Assembly (NCBI RefSeq): GCF_004365705.1
Contig: NZ_SOBN01000002.1
Location: 868,001 to 932,000 of the forward strand
Reading direction: 5' to 3'
Length of the DNA: 64,000 bases
Source: Streptomyces sp. 846.5
GTDB lineage: Bacteria; Actinomycetota; Actinomycetes; Streptomycetales; Streptomycetaceae
The notes under the pieces are model-generated. The model saw only the letters and a list, made by a program, of their open reading frames with translations. It was not told the DNA's origin and ran no database searches. Below are positions 27,610 through 36,276 of the stretch, one piece after another. Each line of letters starts with the position of its first letter. Positions within the stretch are counted from its first letter, which is position 1. The position numbers were made by a program, and so were the translations under genes.

Positions 27610-28584
27610 TCAGCGGCGGAGTTCGCGGTAGCGGCTGGGGGCGGTGCCGTAGGTGGAGGTGAAGGTTCGGCTGAAGACGGCCAGGTTGGTGAATCCGTAG
27701 CGGGCGGCGATGTCCGTCAGCGAGTGGTTGGCGTTGCGGGGCGAGAGCAACGCTTGCCGGCAGTACTCCAGGCGACGGGTTCTGATCGCGGTGGCCACCG
27801 TGGTGTCGAAACGGGAGAAGACCCGATGGAGGGTGCGGGTAGAGATGAAGAAAGTGTTCGCGATCTGCTGGGGTGACAGGCTCGGGTCGTCGATGTGAGC
27901 GTTGATATGGCGCAGCACGGCGGCGTAGAGCTGACGTGCCTGGGCATCGGGGTCGTCCGGCTCGACCTCCTCGAGCGCGGCTGTGATCACCAGCTCGGCG
28001 ATTTCGTCGGCGAGCCGGATCGCACCGGCGGAAGACACCTCGCAGCCAGGGTCCAGCAAGTTCGACAGGACCGGTGACAGCAGCCGTCCCAGCGCCGAAT
28101 CCGCGCGCACAGCCGTCGCAGTCAGCCGCTGCGATCCCGACTCCGCCAGTGGGATGGACGCACGCGGCCAGGTGTACACGCGCAGCTTCCAGTCAGGGCT
28201 CAGGCTCCAGGAGAACGGTCGGGAGGTTTCGTAAATGGCGAAATCCCCCGGCCGCAGCGTGCAGGTCCGCCCGTCCTGGGAGAGAAGGCCCTCGCCCGCG
28301 ACCGGCATGCCGATCTGCAGAAGGTCACGGGGTTGTCGGGCGGTCAGGCGCGAGGTGCGCTCGAAGGTCTGCGAGGTGGCCGCGACGTCGGCGGCCATCA
28401 GGTGCGCCAGCTGCCGGGTGCGCACCGACCCGGAGAACCGGGCAGGGTCGGCGGGCGTGATGTCGAGCGCCACAAAGGTGTCGCGGATCATCTCGATCCA
28501 GGTGTCGACCGCATTGGTTCGAACCGTCGCCGAGGGGCACTCCGGGGCGTCAGGCCGATCGGCGGGTGCAGGTCGCATCGACAT
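27610..28584 (-). CDS. AraC-family regulator (AraC-binding-like plus HTH), likely controls the nitrile cluster
   Basis: A 324-residue activator. Residues about 30-190 form an AraC-binding-like sensor domain (TWIEMIRDTFVALDI opening; LRPGDFAIYETSRPFSW). Residues 215-322 carry the two AraC helix-turn-helix motifs, ending in SLTDIAARYGFTNLAVFSRTF and the conserved PSRYRELR. Regulators of this type govern nitrile- and aldoxime-degrading clusters. It is transcribed divergently from the amidase gene over an 870-bp gap. AAGGGG precedes the ATG at 28584 by seven bases. Confidence 0.9.
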   Translation of the reverse strand: MSMRPAPADRPDAPECPSATVRTNAVDTWIEMIRDTFVALDITPADPARFSGSVRTRQLAHLMAADVAATSQTFERTSRLTARQPRDLLQIGMPVAGEGLLSQDGRTCTLRPGDFAIYETSRPFSWSLSPDWKLRVYTWPRASIPLAESGSQRLTATAVRADSALGRLLSPVLSNLLDPGCEVSSAGAIRLADEIAELVITAALEEVEPDDPDAQARQLYAAVLRHINAHIDDPSLSPQQIANTFFISTRTLHRVFSRFDTTVATAIRTRRLEYCRQALLSPRNANHSLTDIAARYGFTNLAVFSRTFTSTYGTAPSRYRELRR

Positions 28585-29454
28585 GAACGGCCCCTTCTGT
28601 CGGAGTGAACCTTCACCCCCACGAAACCGGCTATGCCACGTATTGCAGCCGTACTATACGCGGTCGCAGTCCGTAACGGGAGGGGCGGATTGCGGTGTCC
28701 AGGACCGGCGCGTACGGCCGCCTCGGCGGCGGCCGAGCGCTGGTTCCGGATCACCGACAGGCGGTACGCGCGCCGTCCGCGGCTCCGTCGCGGGCCCACA
28801 GCGCCACGGACACCCTCGTCGGGCCGTGGACAGAATGGGGCGCCAAAGGCCGAAGCGGACGCGAACCGCCGGATCTCGGAGGCGCGGGATCCACCGTCGC
28901 ACGGGTCACAGCACGGTTCCGGGACACGCAAGCGAGACCCGCAGCGACCTCGTTCGGCACACCGTGGGCCGACCGCGACGATGGCACTGACGGTCAAGAC
29001 AGGTGTCTCTGAGTGACAAGCACAACGCCCCGGCGACCCGTACGGTCTTAGTTACTCGCAGAACCGCAAGGTGGCGTTCCGGCCTTTCGCCCGGCCGCGC
29101 TGGAGGGCCGAGATGCCACGTCATTCCGATCGAAAAATCCGAACCGACTTTCGAAATGCGGCCCGCCACTTACCCCGAAGGCCCCACGGAAATTCTGTTC
29201 GCGCACTTCGGGGCGCAGGCGTCGCGGCCGAACGACGCGCTTCATGCGTACGGGTGCGCCAACGACAAAAAACGCGGAAGGCGTACTGACCCGCTCGACG
29301 GCGGTGTCGAGGTCGAGCCCGACGATCCGGGCGCCGGCTCCGGCGCGCTTCTCCCAGTCACGTCTCGCGGTCGGTTTCGGCTCACCTCTTGATGAGACGC
29401 GGATCACCGTACGTGCTCTCGCGTCACCGAGTCCTGACATATAGGAGGATTGGC
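28585..29454. other. Long regulatory gap between AraC gene and nitrile operon
   Basis: 870 bp with no supported gene; reading frames on both strands have poor codon bias and no family features. A TACTAT element around 28652 could be a -10 box reading toward the AraC gene or the operon. The amidase ribosome site AGGAGG is at 29443-29448. The length suggests remnants of lost sequence in addition to the AraC-controlled promoter. Confidence 0.4.
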
Positions 29455-30990
29455 ATGGAGGTTCCCTCACGGAGGGCCTTCGGGGACCTGGCGGTGGAGC
29501 TGCGGCTCGACGTTCCCGCAGAGCAACTGGACGCGTACCACGCGGCGGTATCTGGCTTGCTCGGCTCCTGGGCGATGGTTGACGAGCTGTATGACCGCCA
29601 TGGGGCGCCGACAGCCCCGGTGCGTGAGTGGTCCGAGCCGGCCGACAACCCGCTCGGCGCGTGGTACGTGACCACCGAGTTGCGCGAAAAGGCCGATGGC
29701 CCGTTGGCGGGTCGCCGTGTTGCGGTCAAGGACAACGTCGCGGTTGCGGGCGTGCCCATGATGAACGGATCGGAGACCGTTCGCGGCTTTGTTCCGAGCG
29801 TGGACGCGACCGTGGTGACACGCCTTCTCCAGGCGGGAGCGACCATCGCCGGCAAGGCGGTGTGTGAAGACCTCTGCTTCTCCGGGGCATCGCACACCTC
29901 CAAGAACGGCCCGGTCCGCAACCCCTGGGATCGTGACCGCACGACCGGTGGCTCGTCCAGCGGCAGCGCCGCCCTGGTCGCCTCTGGCGAGGTCGACCTC
30001 GCGCTCGGTGGTGACCAGGGCGGGTCGATCCGGATCCCGGCCGCGTTCTGCGGTGTCGTCGGCTTCAAGCCCACCTTCGGCCTGGTGCCGTACACCGGGG
30101 CGTTTCCCATCGAGCAGTCGCTGGACCACCTCGGCCCGATCGCGCCGACCGTTGCCGACGCGGCCGCGATGTTGACGGTGATCGCAGGTGCGGACGGCAA
30201 GGACCCCCGCCAGCCCACCGGTGTCGCCGGAACGGACTATCTCGCCGCGCTGGAGAACCCGGGACGCGGCCTGCGCATCGGTGTCGTCACTGAGGGGTTC
30301 GACCAGGCCAACTCCGACCCGGGCGTCAACGCGGTCGTCAGGCGGGCCATTGAAGAGCTGACGGCGGCGGGCCACGTCGCTGAAGAGGTGTCGATTCCGT
30401 GGCACAAGCACGGCGCCGCCATCTGGGACGTCATCTCCGTCGAGGGCGCGACCTGGCAGATGGTGCAGGGCAACGCCTACGGCATGAACTGGAAGGGTTC
30501 CTACGACCCGGCGCTGATCGCGTTCTTCGGCGAGCGGTGGCGCCGCGATCCATCGGCGTTCTCCGAGACGGTCAAGCTGGTTGCCCTCGGCGGCACCTAC
30601 GCGCTTCGCAACGGCTACGGCGCCGGCTACGCCAAGGCGCGAAACCTCGAAGGCGTCATGGCCGCCGCCTACGACAGCGTGCTCGGCACCTGTGACGTCC
30701 TGGTCATGCCGACGCTGCCCATCACCGCGAGCCTCATCCCGCCGGCGGAGGCTCCTGTCGAGGAGGTCCTCGGACGGGCCCTGGAGATGGTCTCCAACAC
30801 CGCGCCGTTGGACGTGACCGGTCACCCCGCATGCACTATCCCGGCCGGCCTGGCCGATGGCCTGCCGGTCGGTCTGATGGTCATCGGCAAGCGGTTCGAC
30901 GACGCCCACGTCCTGCGCGCGGCGCACGCCTTCGAGCAGACGCTCGGAACGCTTGCCGCCCCCGACAAGAAGAAGGAGATCACCGCATGA
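29455..30990 (+). CDS. Amidase (amidase-signature family), nitrile pathway
   Basis: A 511-residue enzyme that hydrolyses the amide made by nitrile hydratase to acid and ammonia. It has the amidase-signature Ser-cisSer-Lys triad: K92 in VAVKDNVAVAG, S167 in the GGSSSGSAA loop and S191 in GGDQGGSIRIPAAF. Length and the N-terminal extension of about 70 residues match the actinobacterial enantioselective amidases found with nitrile hydratase. AGGAGG is six bases before the ATG at 29455. Its stop overlaps the nitrile hydratase beta start (ATGA). Confidence 0.93.
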   Translation: MEVPSRRAFGDLAVELRLDVPAEQLDAYHAAVSGLLGSWAMVDELYDRHGAPTAPVREWSEPADNPLGAWYVTTELREKADGPLAGRRVAVKDNVAVAGVPMMNGSETVRGFVPSVDATVVTRLLQAGATIAGKAVCEDLCFSGASHTSKNGPVRNPWDRDRTTGGSSSGSAALVASGEVDLALGGDQGGSIRIPAAFCGVVGFKPTFGLVPYTGAFPIEQSLDHLGPIAPTVADAAAMLTVIAGADGKDPRQPTGVAGTDYLAALENPGRGLRIGVVTEGFDQANSDPGVNAVVRRAIEELTAAGHVAEEVSIPWHKHGAAIWDVISVEGATWQMVQGNAYGMNWKGSYDPALIAFFGERWRRDPSAFSETVKLVALGGTYALRNGYGAGYAKARNLEGVMAAAYDSVLGTCDVLVMPTLPITASLIPPAEAPVEEVLGRALEMVSNTAPLDVTGHPACTIPAGLADGLPVGLMVIGKRFDDAHVLRAAHAFEQTLGTLAAPDKKKEITA

Positions 30991-31706
30991 ACGGAGTGTT
31001 CGACCTCGCCGGCACCGACGGTGTCGGACCGGTAGTCGTCCCCGACGAGGAGCCGGTCTTCCGCGCCGAATGGGAGAAGGCCGTCTTCCCGATGTTCGCC
31101 ATGTGCTTCCGCGCGGGTTTCTTCGGCGTCGACCAGTTCCGTCACGGCATCGAGTTGATCGATCCGGCCGTCTACCTGAAGTCGCCGTACTACGAGCACT
31201 GGGTCCACACCGTCGAGCACTTCGGTGAGAAGCTCGGCAAGCTCGACATGGCCGAACTCGACCGTCGCACCGAGTACTACCTCGCGAACCCGGATGCTCC
31301 GCTTCCGGAGCACGCCAACGACCCCGCGCTGGTCGCCTTCGTCGAGGCCGTGGTTCCGGCCGGCGCTCCGGCCAAGCGTCCCTCGGACAAGGTGGCCCGT
31401 TTCAAGGTCGGCGACATCGTCCGAGTCGACCGCTCGGCTCCCAAGGGTCACACTCGCCGCGCCCGCTACATCCGTGGCGCGATCGGCGAGGTAGTGCTCC
31501 ACCACGGACCGATGATCTACCCCGACAGCGCCGGAAACGACCTCGGCGAGAACCCGGAGCACGTCTACACGCTCCGGTTCACCAACGAAGAACTGTGGGG
31601 CGCCGAGAACGCCGAGCCCAACGGCTCCGTCTACTTCGACGTTTGGGACCCCTACATCGAACTCGTGACCCCGGTGTCCGCCAACCCCGAAGGAGCAGTC
31701 GCGTGA
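30987..31706 (+). CDS. nthB: Nitrile hydratase beta subunit
   Basis: A 239-residue non-catalytic-metal subunit that pairs with alpha to hydrate nitriles to amides. It opens with [16 protein letters not shown], the family's N-terminal signature, followed by the [21 protein letters not shown] helix region. The C-terminal SH3-like half contains [19 protein letters not shown] and HVYTLRF, typical of beta subunits. Four-base overlaps join it to the amidase upstream (ATGA) and alpha downstream (GTGA). The beta-before-alpha order is characteristic of cobalt-type enzymes. Confidence 0.95.
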   Translation: MNGVFDLAGTDGVGPVVVPDEEPVFRAEWEKAVFPMFAMCFRAGFFGVDQFRHGIELIDPAVYLKSPYYEHWVHTVEHFGEKLGKLDMAELDRRTEYYLANPDAPLPEHANDPALVAFVEAVVPAGAPAKRPSDKVARFKVGDIVRVDRSAPKGHTRRARYIRGAIGEVVLHHGPMIYPDSAGNDLGENPEHVYTLRFTNEELWGAENAEPNGSVYFDVWDPYIELVTPVSANPEGAVA

Positions 31707-32305
31707 GCGCGAAGATCCGGACCCAGGAGGAGATCGCCGCTCGAGTCAAGGCGCTCGAGTCCATGCTGATCGAGCAGGGCGTCATGACCACCCAGGCCAT
31801 CGACCGCATGGTCGAGATCTACGAGCACGAGGTCGGCCCCCAACTGGGCGCCAAGGTCGTTGCCAAGGCCTGGAGCGATCCGGAGTTCAAGGCCCGCCTC
31901 GTCGAGAACGCCTCCGAGGCCTGCGAGAAACTCGGCATCAGTGGCCTGCAGGGTGAGGACATGGTCGTGGTGGAGAACACCGACACCGTCCACAACATCA
32001 TCGTCTGCACACTCTGCTCCTGCTACCCGTGGCCGGTGCTCGGCCTCCCGCCCAACTGGTACAAGGACCCGCAGTACCGCGCAGCCATCACCCGCGAGCC
32101 GCGCAAGGTGCTCTGCGACTCGTTCGACTTCACCGTGCCCGAGGACGTCGAGGTGCGCGTATGGGACTCCAGCAGCGAGATGCGCTACTGGGTTCTGCCG
32201 CAGCGCCCCGCCGGCACGGAGGGCTGGACCGAGGAGCAACTCGCCGAGCTCGTCACCCGTGACTCGATGATCGGCGTCGGTCCCGTCGCCACGGCCGCGT
32301 CATGA
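31703..32305 (+). CDS. nthA: Nitrile hydratase alpha subunit, cobalt type
   Basis: A 200-residue catalytic subunit. The metal claw is C102-T-L-C105-S-C107-Y; Thr at the second position and Tyr after the last Cys mark the low-spin Co(III) type rather than the Fe type (Ser and Thr). C105 and C107 are the residues that become sulfinic and sulfenic acids in the family. The GTG at 31703 overlaps the beta stop and has AGGAG seven bases upstream. The cobalt permease at the end of the cluster agrees with the metal assignment. Confidence 0.96.
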   Translation: MSAKIRTQEEIAARVKALESMLIEQGVMTTQAIDRMVEIYEHEVGPQLGAKVVAKAWSDPEFKARLVENASEACEKLGISGLQGEDMVVVENTDTVHNIIVCTLCSCYPWPVLGLPPNWYKDPQYRAAITREPRKVLCDSFDFTVPEDVEVRVWDSSSEMRYWVLPQRPAGTEGWTEEQLAELVTRDSMIGVGPVATAAS

Positions 32306-32760
32306 CCGGCGCAGAGACCCTACCGGCCCCGTACGCCTCCGCGGAGGCGTACGGGGAGTCCCGGCGGCAGATCGAGGAGCTCGTCTGCGGTCTGGCGGCC
32401 GCCGACCCGAGCCAGATGGCCTTCCGGTTCCCATGGGAGATCCGCGCCTTCGCAATGGCGGTCGCGGCCCACAAGGCACTCAAGTTCGACTGGTCGCACT
32501 TCCAGGGCGCGCTCGTCGCCTCCATCCAGGACTGGGAGAACAACAGCAGCGAGACCGGTGAGGCGCCGTGGTCGTACTACGAGCACTGGGTCGCCGCGCT
32601 TGAGACCGTGATGACCGACCATGGCGTCCTGGCATCGACGGCGCTCGACGAGAAAGCCCGGCGGGTCCTCGCCGAGCCGCCGAACCGTAACCACCACGAG
32701 GCCCACACCGAGCCGATCGCAGTCGATCCGGCACGTAGCCGGCAGCGGCGCAACGCGTGA
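32302..32760 (+). CDS. Nitrile hydratase accessory/activator protein
   Basis: A 152-residue homologue of the small activators (P14K/NhhG type) that resemble the N-terminal half of the beta subunit. They carry the alpha subunit during cobalt insertion and cysteine oxidation, then exchange it into the mature enzyme. Diagnostic segments are [21 protein letters not shown] and the [11 protein letters not shown] helix, the latter matching beta ([12 protein letters not shown]). The ATG overlaps the alpha stop. The C-terminal tail is charged and looks disordered. A perfect 30-bp palindrome covers codons 9-18. Confidence 0.88.
   Translation: MTGAETLPAPYASAEAYGESRRQIEELVCGLAAADPSQMAFRFPWEIRAFAMAVAAHKALKFDWSHFQGALVASIQDWENNSSETGEAPWSYYEHWVAALETVMTDHGVLASTALDEKARRVLAEPPNRNHHEAHTEPIAVDPARSRQRRNA
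32327..32356. repeat. Perfect 30-bp palindrome inside the activator gene
   Basis: Two 15-base arms meeting at a central GCGC-flanked CCGCGG, with no spacer, 25 bases after the activator start codon. It could form a cruciform or a strong mRNA hairpin affecting translation of the activator relative to alpha. Confidence 0.8.
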
Positions 32761-33164
32761 ACCCCCCAGCAGCCCCGGCGCCGTCGGTCCCGACGCGCGT
32801 CGGCCCACGGATCCGCATGTGCCGGGGCTGCTGTTGTGGCACCACCCGCAAACATCCCGACGTGGATCACGACGGCATCGCCGAGATCCTCACCCACAAC
32901 AGCGGCCCCGACACCGAACTGGTGCGCACCGAGTGCCTGTGGGCATGCGAACTCTCCAACGTCGTCGTCGTGAACCCGTCCGCTGAGGCACGACACGCAG
33001 GAACCAGGCCCGCCTGGATCACTCACGTCAACACCGTCGAGCGTGCCGAAGTCCTGGCTGCCTGGGTGCGTGACGGCGGCCCCGGAATCGCCGAGCCGCC
33101 GCCGGAGCTCGGCCGTATCCGCACCGGGGCTGAGATCGCACGCACCGGGAACTCCGGTTGGTGA
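32757..33164 (+). CDS. Small Cys-rich (2Fe-2S) thioredoxin-like ferredoxin or metal-binding protein
   Basis: A 135-residue cytosolic protein with six cysteines in a ferredoxin-like pattern: C22, C25, C26 and C27 in MCRGCCCG, then C60 and C64 in TECLWACELSNVVVV. Such proteins bind a 2Fe-2S cluster or another metal; DUF1636-type relatives occur near cobalt metabolism genes. The GTG start overlaps the activator stop (GTGA), so it belongs to the nitrile hydratase operon. A role in cobalt delivery, cysteine oxidation or electron supply to aldoxime dehydratase is inference from position only. Confidence 0.7.
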   Translation: MNPPAAPAPSVPTRVGPRIRMCRGCCCGTTRKHPDVDHDGIAEILTHNSGPDTELVRTECLWACELSNVVVVNPSAEARHAGTRPAWITHVNTVERAEVLAAWVRDGGPGIAEPPPELGRIRTGAEIARTGNSGW

Positions 33165-33200
33165 CGGCACCCTCACCCGACCTAACAGAAGGAACCACTC

Positions 33201-34262
33201 ATGGAATCCGCGATCGACACGCATCTCAAGTGCCCGCGCACACTCTCGCGCCGTGTCTCCCACGACTACGCGCCGCCGTTCCCGATGTTCGTCGCCCGCG
33301 GCGACAAGGCGCTGCAGCAGGTCGTGATGGCCTACTTCGGTGTGCAGTACGCCGATGAGGGCAAGCGTCCGCAGGCTCTGGCCGCGCTGCGGCTGATCGT
33401 CGACAGCTTCGGCCTCGCTGACGGCCCGGTGCGCCACGACCTGACGCACCACGTCGACAACCAGGACCACCACAACCTGATGGCTGTCGCCTACTGGGCC
33501 GACCCGGCCGCGTACTGCCGCTGGCTGCGCTCGGAGGAGGTCAGGAGCTGGTGGGACTCCGAGGAGCGTCTCACCGAGGGCCTCGGCTACTTCCGCGAGA
33601 TCGTGGCTCCGCGTGTGGAGCAGTTCGAGACCCTGTACGCCTTCACCGAGGACTTCCCGGGCATCGGCGGCGTCATGGGCGAGTGCAGCGGTGAGATCGA
33701 GGAGCACGCCTACTGGGGCTCGATGCGTGACCGTATCCCGCTCTCCCAGACCGACTGGCTGGAGGCCGGCGCCGAACTCTCTGTCGTCTCCGGTGACCCG
33801 GCCAAGGGCGGCCGCGTGATGGTCCGCGGCCACGACAACATCGCGCTCATCCGGTCCGGCCAGGACTGGATGGCAGCAGGAGAGGACGAGCGCGCCCTCT
33901 ACTTCGACGAGATCCTGCCCAGCCTTCAGGACGGCATGGACTTCCTGCGCGACAACGGCGACACGCTCGGCTGCTACAGCAACCGTTTCGTTCGCAGCAT
34001 CGACATCGACGGCAACGAGCTCGACGAGAGCTACAACATCGGCCACTGGCGGTCGCTGGACCGGCTCGAGCGATGGGCCGAATCGCACCCGACGCACCTA
34101 CGGATCTTCGTCACCTTCTTCCGTGTGGTGACCGGCCTGGAGAAGCTGCGGCTCTACCACGAGGTCTCGGTCTCCGACGGCAAGGACCAGATGTTCGAGT
34201 ACATCAACTGCCACCCGCGCACGGGAATGATGCGCGACGCCGTGGTCCCGGCCGCCGTCTGA
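33201..34262 (+). CDS. oxd: Aldoxime dehydratase (haem enzyme)
   Basis: A 353-residue enzyme, the exact length of the Rhodococcus enzymes, that dehydrates aldoximes to nitriles at a ferrous haem. Numbering from the ATG at 33201 puts all four known functional residues at the published positions: H299 (proximal haem ligand), H320 (catalytic, in LYHEVSV), R178 (in SMRDRIP) and S219 (in IALIRSG). It also has the DHHNLMAVAYW region. It supplies the nitrile for the hydratase encoded just upstream. AAGGA precedes the start. A 12-bp-stem hairpin follows the stop. Confidence 0.95.
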   Translation: MESAIDTHLKCPRTLSRRVSHDYAPPFPMFVARGDKALQQVVMAYFGVQYADEGKRPQALAALRLIVDSFGLADGPVRHDLTHHVDNQDHHNLMAVAYWADPAAYCRWLRSEEVRSWWDSEERLTEGLGYFREIVAPRVEQFETLYAFTEDFPGIGGVMGECSGEIEEHAYWGSMRDRIPLSQTDWLEAGAELSVVSGDPAKGGRVMVRGHDNIALIRSGQDWMAAGEDERALYFDEILPSLQDGMDFLRDNGDTLGCYSNRFVRSIDIDGNELDESYNIGHWRSLDRLERWAESHPTHLRIFVTFFRVVTGLEKLRLYHEVSVSDGKDQMFEYINCHPRTGMMRDAVVPAAV

Positions 34263-34277
34263 GCGACGGCACCCATC

Positions 34278-34310
34278 CCGTTGCCGGGCGAGCACCCAGC
34301 CCGGCAACGG
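34278..34310 (+). terminator. Hairpin between oxd and the acyl-CoA synthetase gene
   Basis: A perfect 12-bp stem (34278-34289 with 34299-34310) and a 9-base loop, 16 bases past the oxd stop. There is no T run. It may attenuate transcription or stabilise the upstream mRNA. Confidence 0.65.
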
Positions 34311-34338
34311 ACCACACCCGTTCGCTCTCCCGCCAGAG

Positions 34339-36072
34339 ATGAAAGCCTCGATGATGAGCACGACGACCACCGCGCTCCGTGCCGGCCGCGACCAGCTGCA
34401 GAAGCTGCGCGCCGCGTACGAGGACGCGCTCTCCTCGTTTTCCTGGCCCGATGTCGGCCCGACATTCAACTTCGCCCACGACTGGTTCGACACATACGCG
34501 CGCGGCAACGACCAGCCCGCACTGGTGATCACCGAGGAAGACGGCACCCGCGCCTCGTACTCCTTCGGCGACATGGCCTGTCGCTCCGACAAGGTCGCAG
34601 CCCACCTCGCCGCCCAGGGCCTCGGCCGCGGCGACAGCGTCGTCGTCATGCTCGGCAACCAGGTCGAACTGTGGGAGAGCATGCTCGGACTCATCCGGCT
34701 CGGCGCCGTCATCATGCCGACGACCACCGCCGTCGGGCCCGCGGAGCTGACCGATCGCCTTGACCGCGGCAACGCCCGCGCCGTCATCTGCAACCCAGCC
34801 GATGCATCGAAGTTCGACGAGATCCCGGGGGACTACCTCAAGTTGGCGGTGGGGGGCACGGAAGTGCCGGCCGGATGGCTCCGCTATGCCGACGCGCACG
34901 ACCGCGCCCATGACGCCGCCATGGAAGCCGTGCCCCACCCGGGCAACGCGAGTACCGACCGTCTCCTGCTCTATTTCACCTCTGGCACCACAAGCCGGCC
35001 GAAACTCGTCGAGCACACCCACCTGTCGTACCCGGTCGGCCACCTGTCGACGATGTACTGGCTGGGCCTTCAGCCGGGTGACGTCCACTTGAACATCTCA
35101 AGCCCGGGCTGGGCCAAGCACGCGTGGTCGAACTTCTTTGCGCCATGGCTGGCCGAGGCCACAATCTTCGTCTACAGCTACGCCCGCTTCGACGCCCGAG
35201 CCCTCATCGAGCAGATCCGGACCGAGGGGGTGACGACCTTCTGCGCGCCGCCCACCGTCTGGCGGATGCTGATCAACGCGGATCTGAGTGGCGGACCGGG
35301 CAGCCTGCGCGAGGCGATCGCTGCGGGTGAGCCGCTCAACCCGGAGGTCATCAGCCAGGTCCAGCGGCACTGGGGCCTCACCATTCGCGATGGCTTCGGG
35401 CAGACCGAGATGACCGCCGCGGTGGCCAACACCCCTGGCCAGCCGCTGAAGTCGGGGTCCATGGGCCGCCCGCTTCCGGGCGTCCCCGTGGTGCTCACCG
35501 ACCCGATGGGCAACCAGGTCGAGGGCGTCGGGGAGGGCGAGATCTGCCTCGACCTTTCACGGTCCCCTTTCACCTTGATGACCGGTTACCAGGGCGATCC
35601 TGAGCGCAACGCCGCAGCGATGGAGGGCGGTTTCTATCACACGGGTGACGTCGCGTCGCGTGACGAGGACGGCTACATCACGTACGTCGGCCGTACTGAC
35701 GATGTCTTCAAGGCGTCGGACTACAAGATCAGCCCGTTCGAGCTCGAGTCGGTGCTCATCGAGCACCCTGCCGTGGCGGAGGCCGCGGTTGTTCCGGCTC
35801 CGGACGCGGTCCGCCTGGCGGTGCCGAAGGCGTACGTCGCTCTGGTCGAGGGGCACGAGCCCAACGCCGACACCGCACGGTCAATCCTGCGGTACGCCCG
35901 CGACCACCTCGCGCCATACCTGCGCGTGCGGCGGATCGAGTTCTACGAACTGCCGAAGACCATCTCTGGAAAGATCCGCCGGGTCGAACTCCGCCGGCGT
36001 GAGAACGAGGTCGAAGGAAACCGCCCTGCGGGGGAATACCGCGACGACGACTTCCCCGAGCTGAAGCGCTGA
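34339..36072 (+). CDS. AMP-forming acyl-CoA synthetase of the aldoxime-nitrile pathway
   Basis: A 577-residue ANL-superfamily ligase. The ATP-binding loop is YFTSGTTSRPKL, the adenine motif is DGFGQTEMT, the hinge is GRTDDVFKASDYKISPFELES, and the late Lys lies in KTISGKIRR. It would activate the acid released by the amidase to its CoA thioester for beta-oxidation or ring-CoA pathways. Acyl-CoA synthetase genes accompany aldoxime-nitrile clusters in other bacteria. The start is uncertain: ATGs at 34339, 34351 and 34354 are all possible and none has a strong ribosome site. Confidence 0.9.
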   Translation: MKASMMSTTTTALRAGRDQLQKLRAAYEDALSSFSWPDVGPTFNFAHDWFDTYARGNDQPALVITEEDGTRASYSFGDMACRSDKVAAHLAAQGLGRGDSVVVMLGNQVELWESMLGLIRLGAVIMPTTTAVGPAELTDRLDRGNARAVICNPADASKFDEIPGDYLKLAVGGTEVPAGWLRYADAHDRAHDAAMEAVPHPGNASTDRLLLYFTSGTTSRPKLVEHTHLSYPVGHLSTMYWLGLQPGDVHLNISSPGWAKHAWSNFFAPWLAEATIFVYSYARFDARALIEQIRTEGVTTFCAPPTVWRMLINADLSGGPGSLREAIAAGEPLNPEVISQVQRHWGLTIRDGFGQTEMTAAVANTPGQPLKSGSMGRPLPGVPVVLTDPMGNQVEGVGEGEICLDLSRSPFTLMTGYQGDPERNAAAMEGGFYHTGDVASRDEDGYITYVGRTDDVFKASDYKISPFELESVLIEHPAVAEAAVVPAPDAVRLAVPKAYVALVEGHEPNADTARSILRYARDHLAPYLRVRRIEFYELPKTISGKIRRVELRRRENEVEGNRPAGEYRDDDFPELKR

Positions 36073-36276
36073 CGGTCGGGGGGTCACGATGTGGATGCCG
36101 TGGAGGCCAGGGCAGGGGCAGGGACGGTTCACGGAATGTGCGCTCGGCAGTCAGCGTGGCCATTTCTGTGTGCGGACGGAGTGATCCCCGCAGTGGTCTG
36201 AGCTATCGCCACCCGACCACTCGTACGCAGAACACCAGCCACCCAACCATCAGACGCATTTCAGGGAGCGAACACG

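Noticed and set aside
28633..29392. Small plus-strand reading frames between the AraC gene and the amidase
   Set aside because: Arg/Ala/Pro-rich products without family features, overlapping equally good frames on the other strand, and poorly placed ribosome sites.
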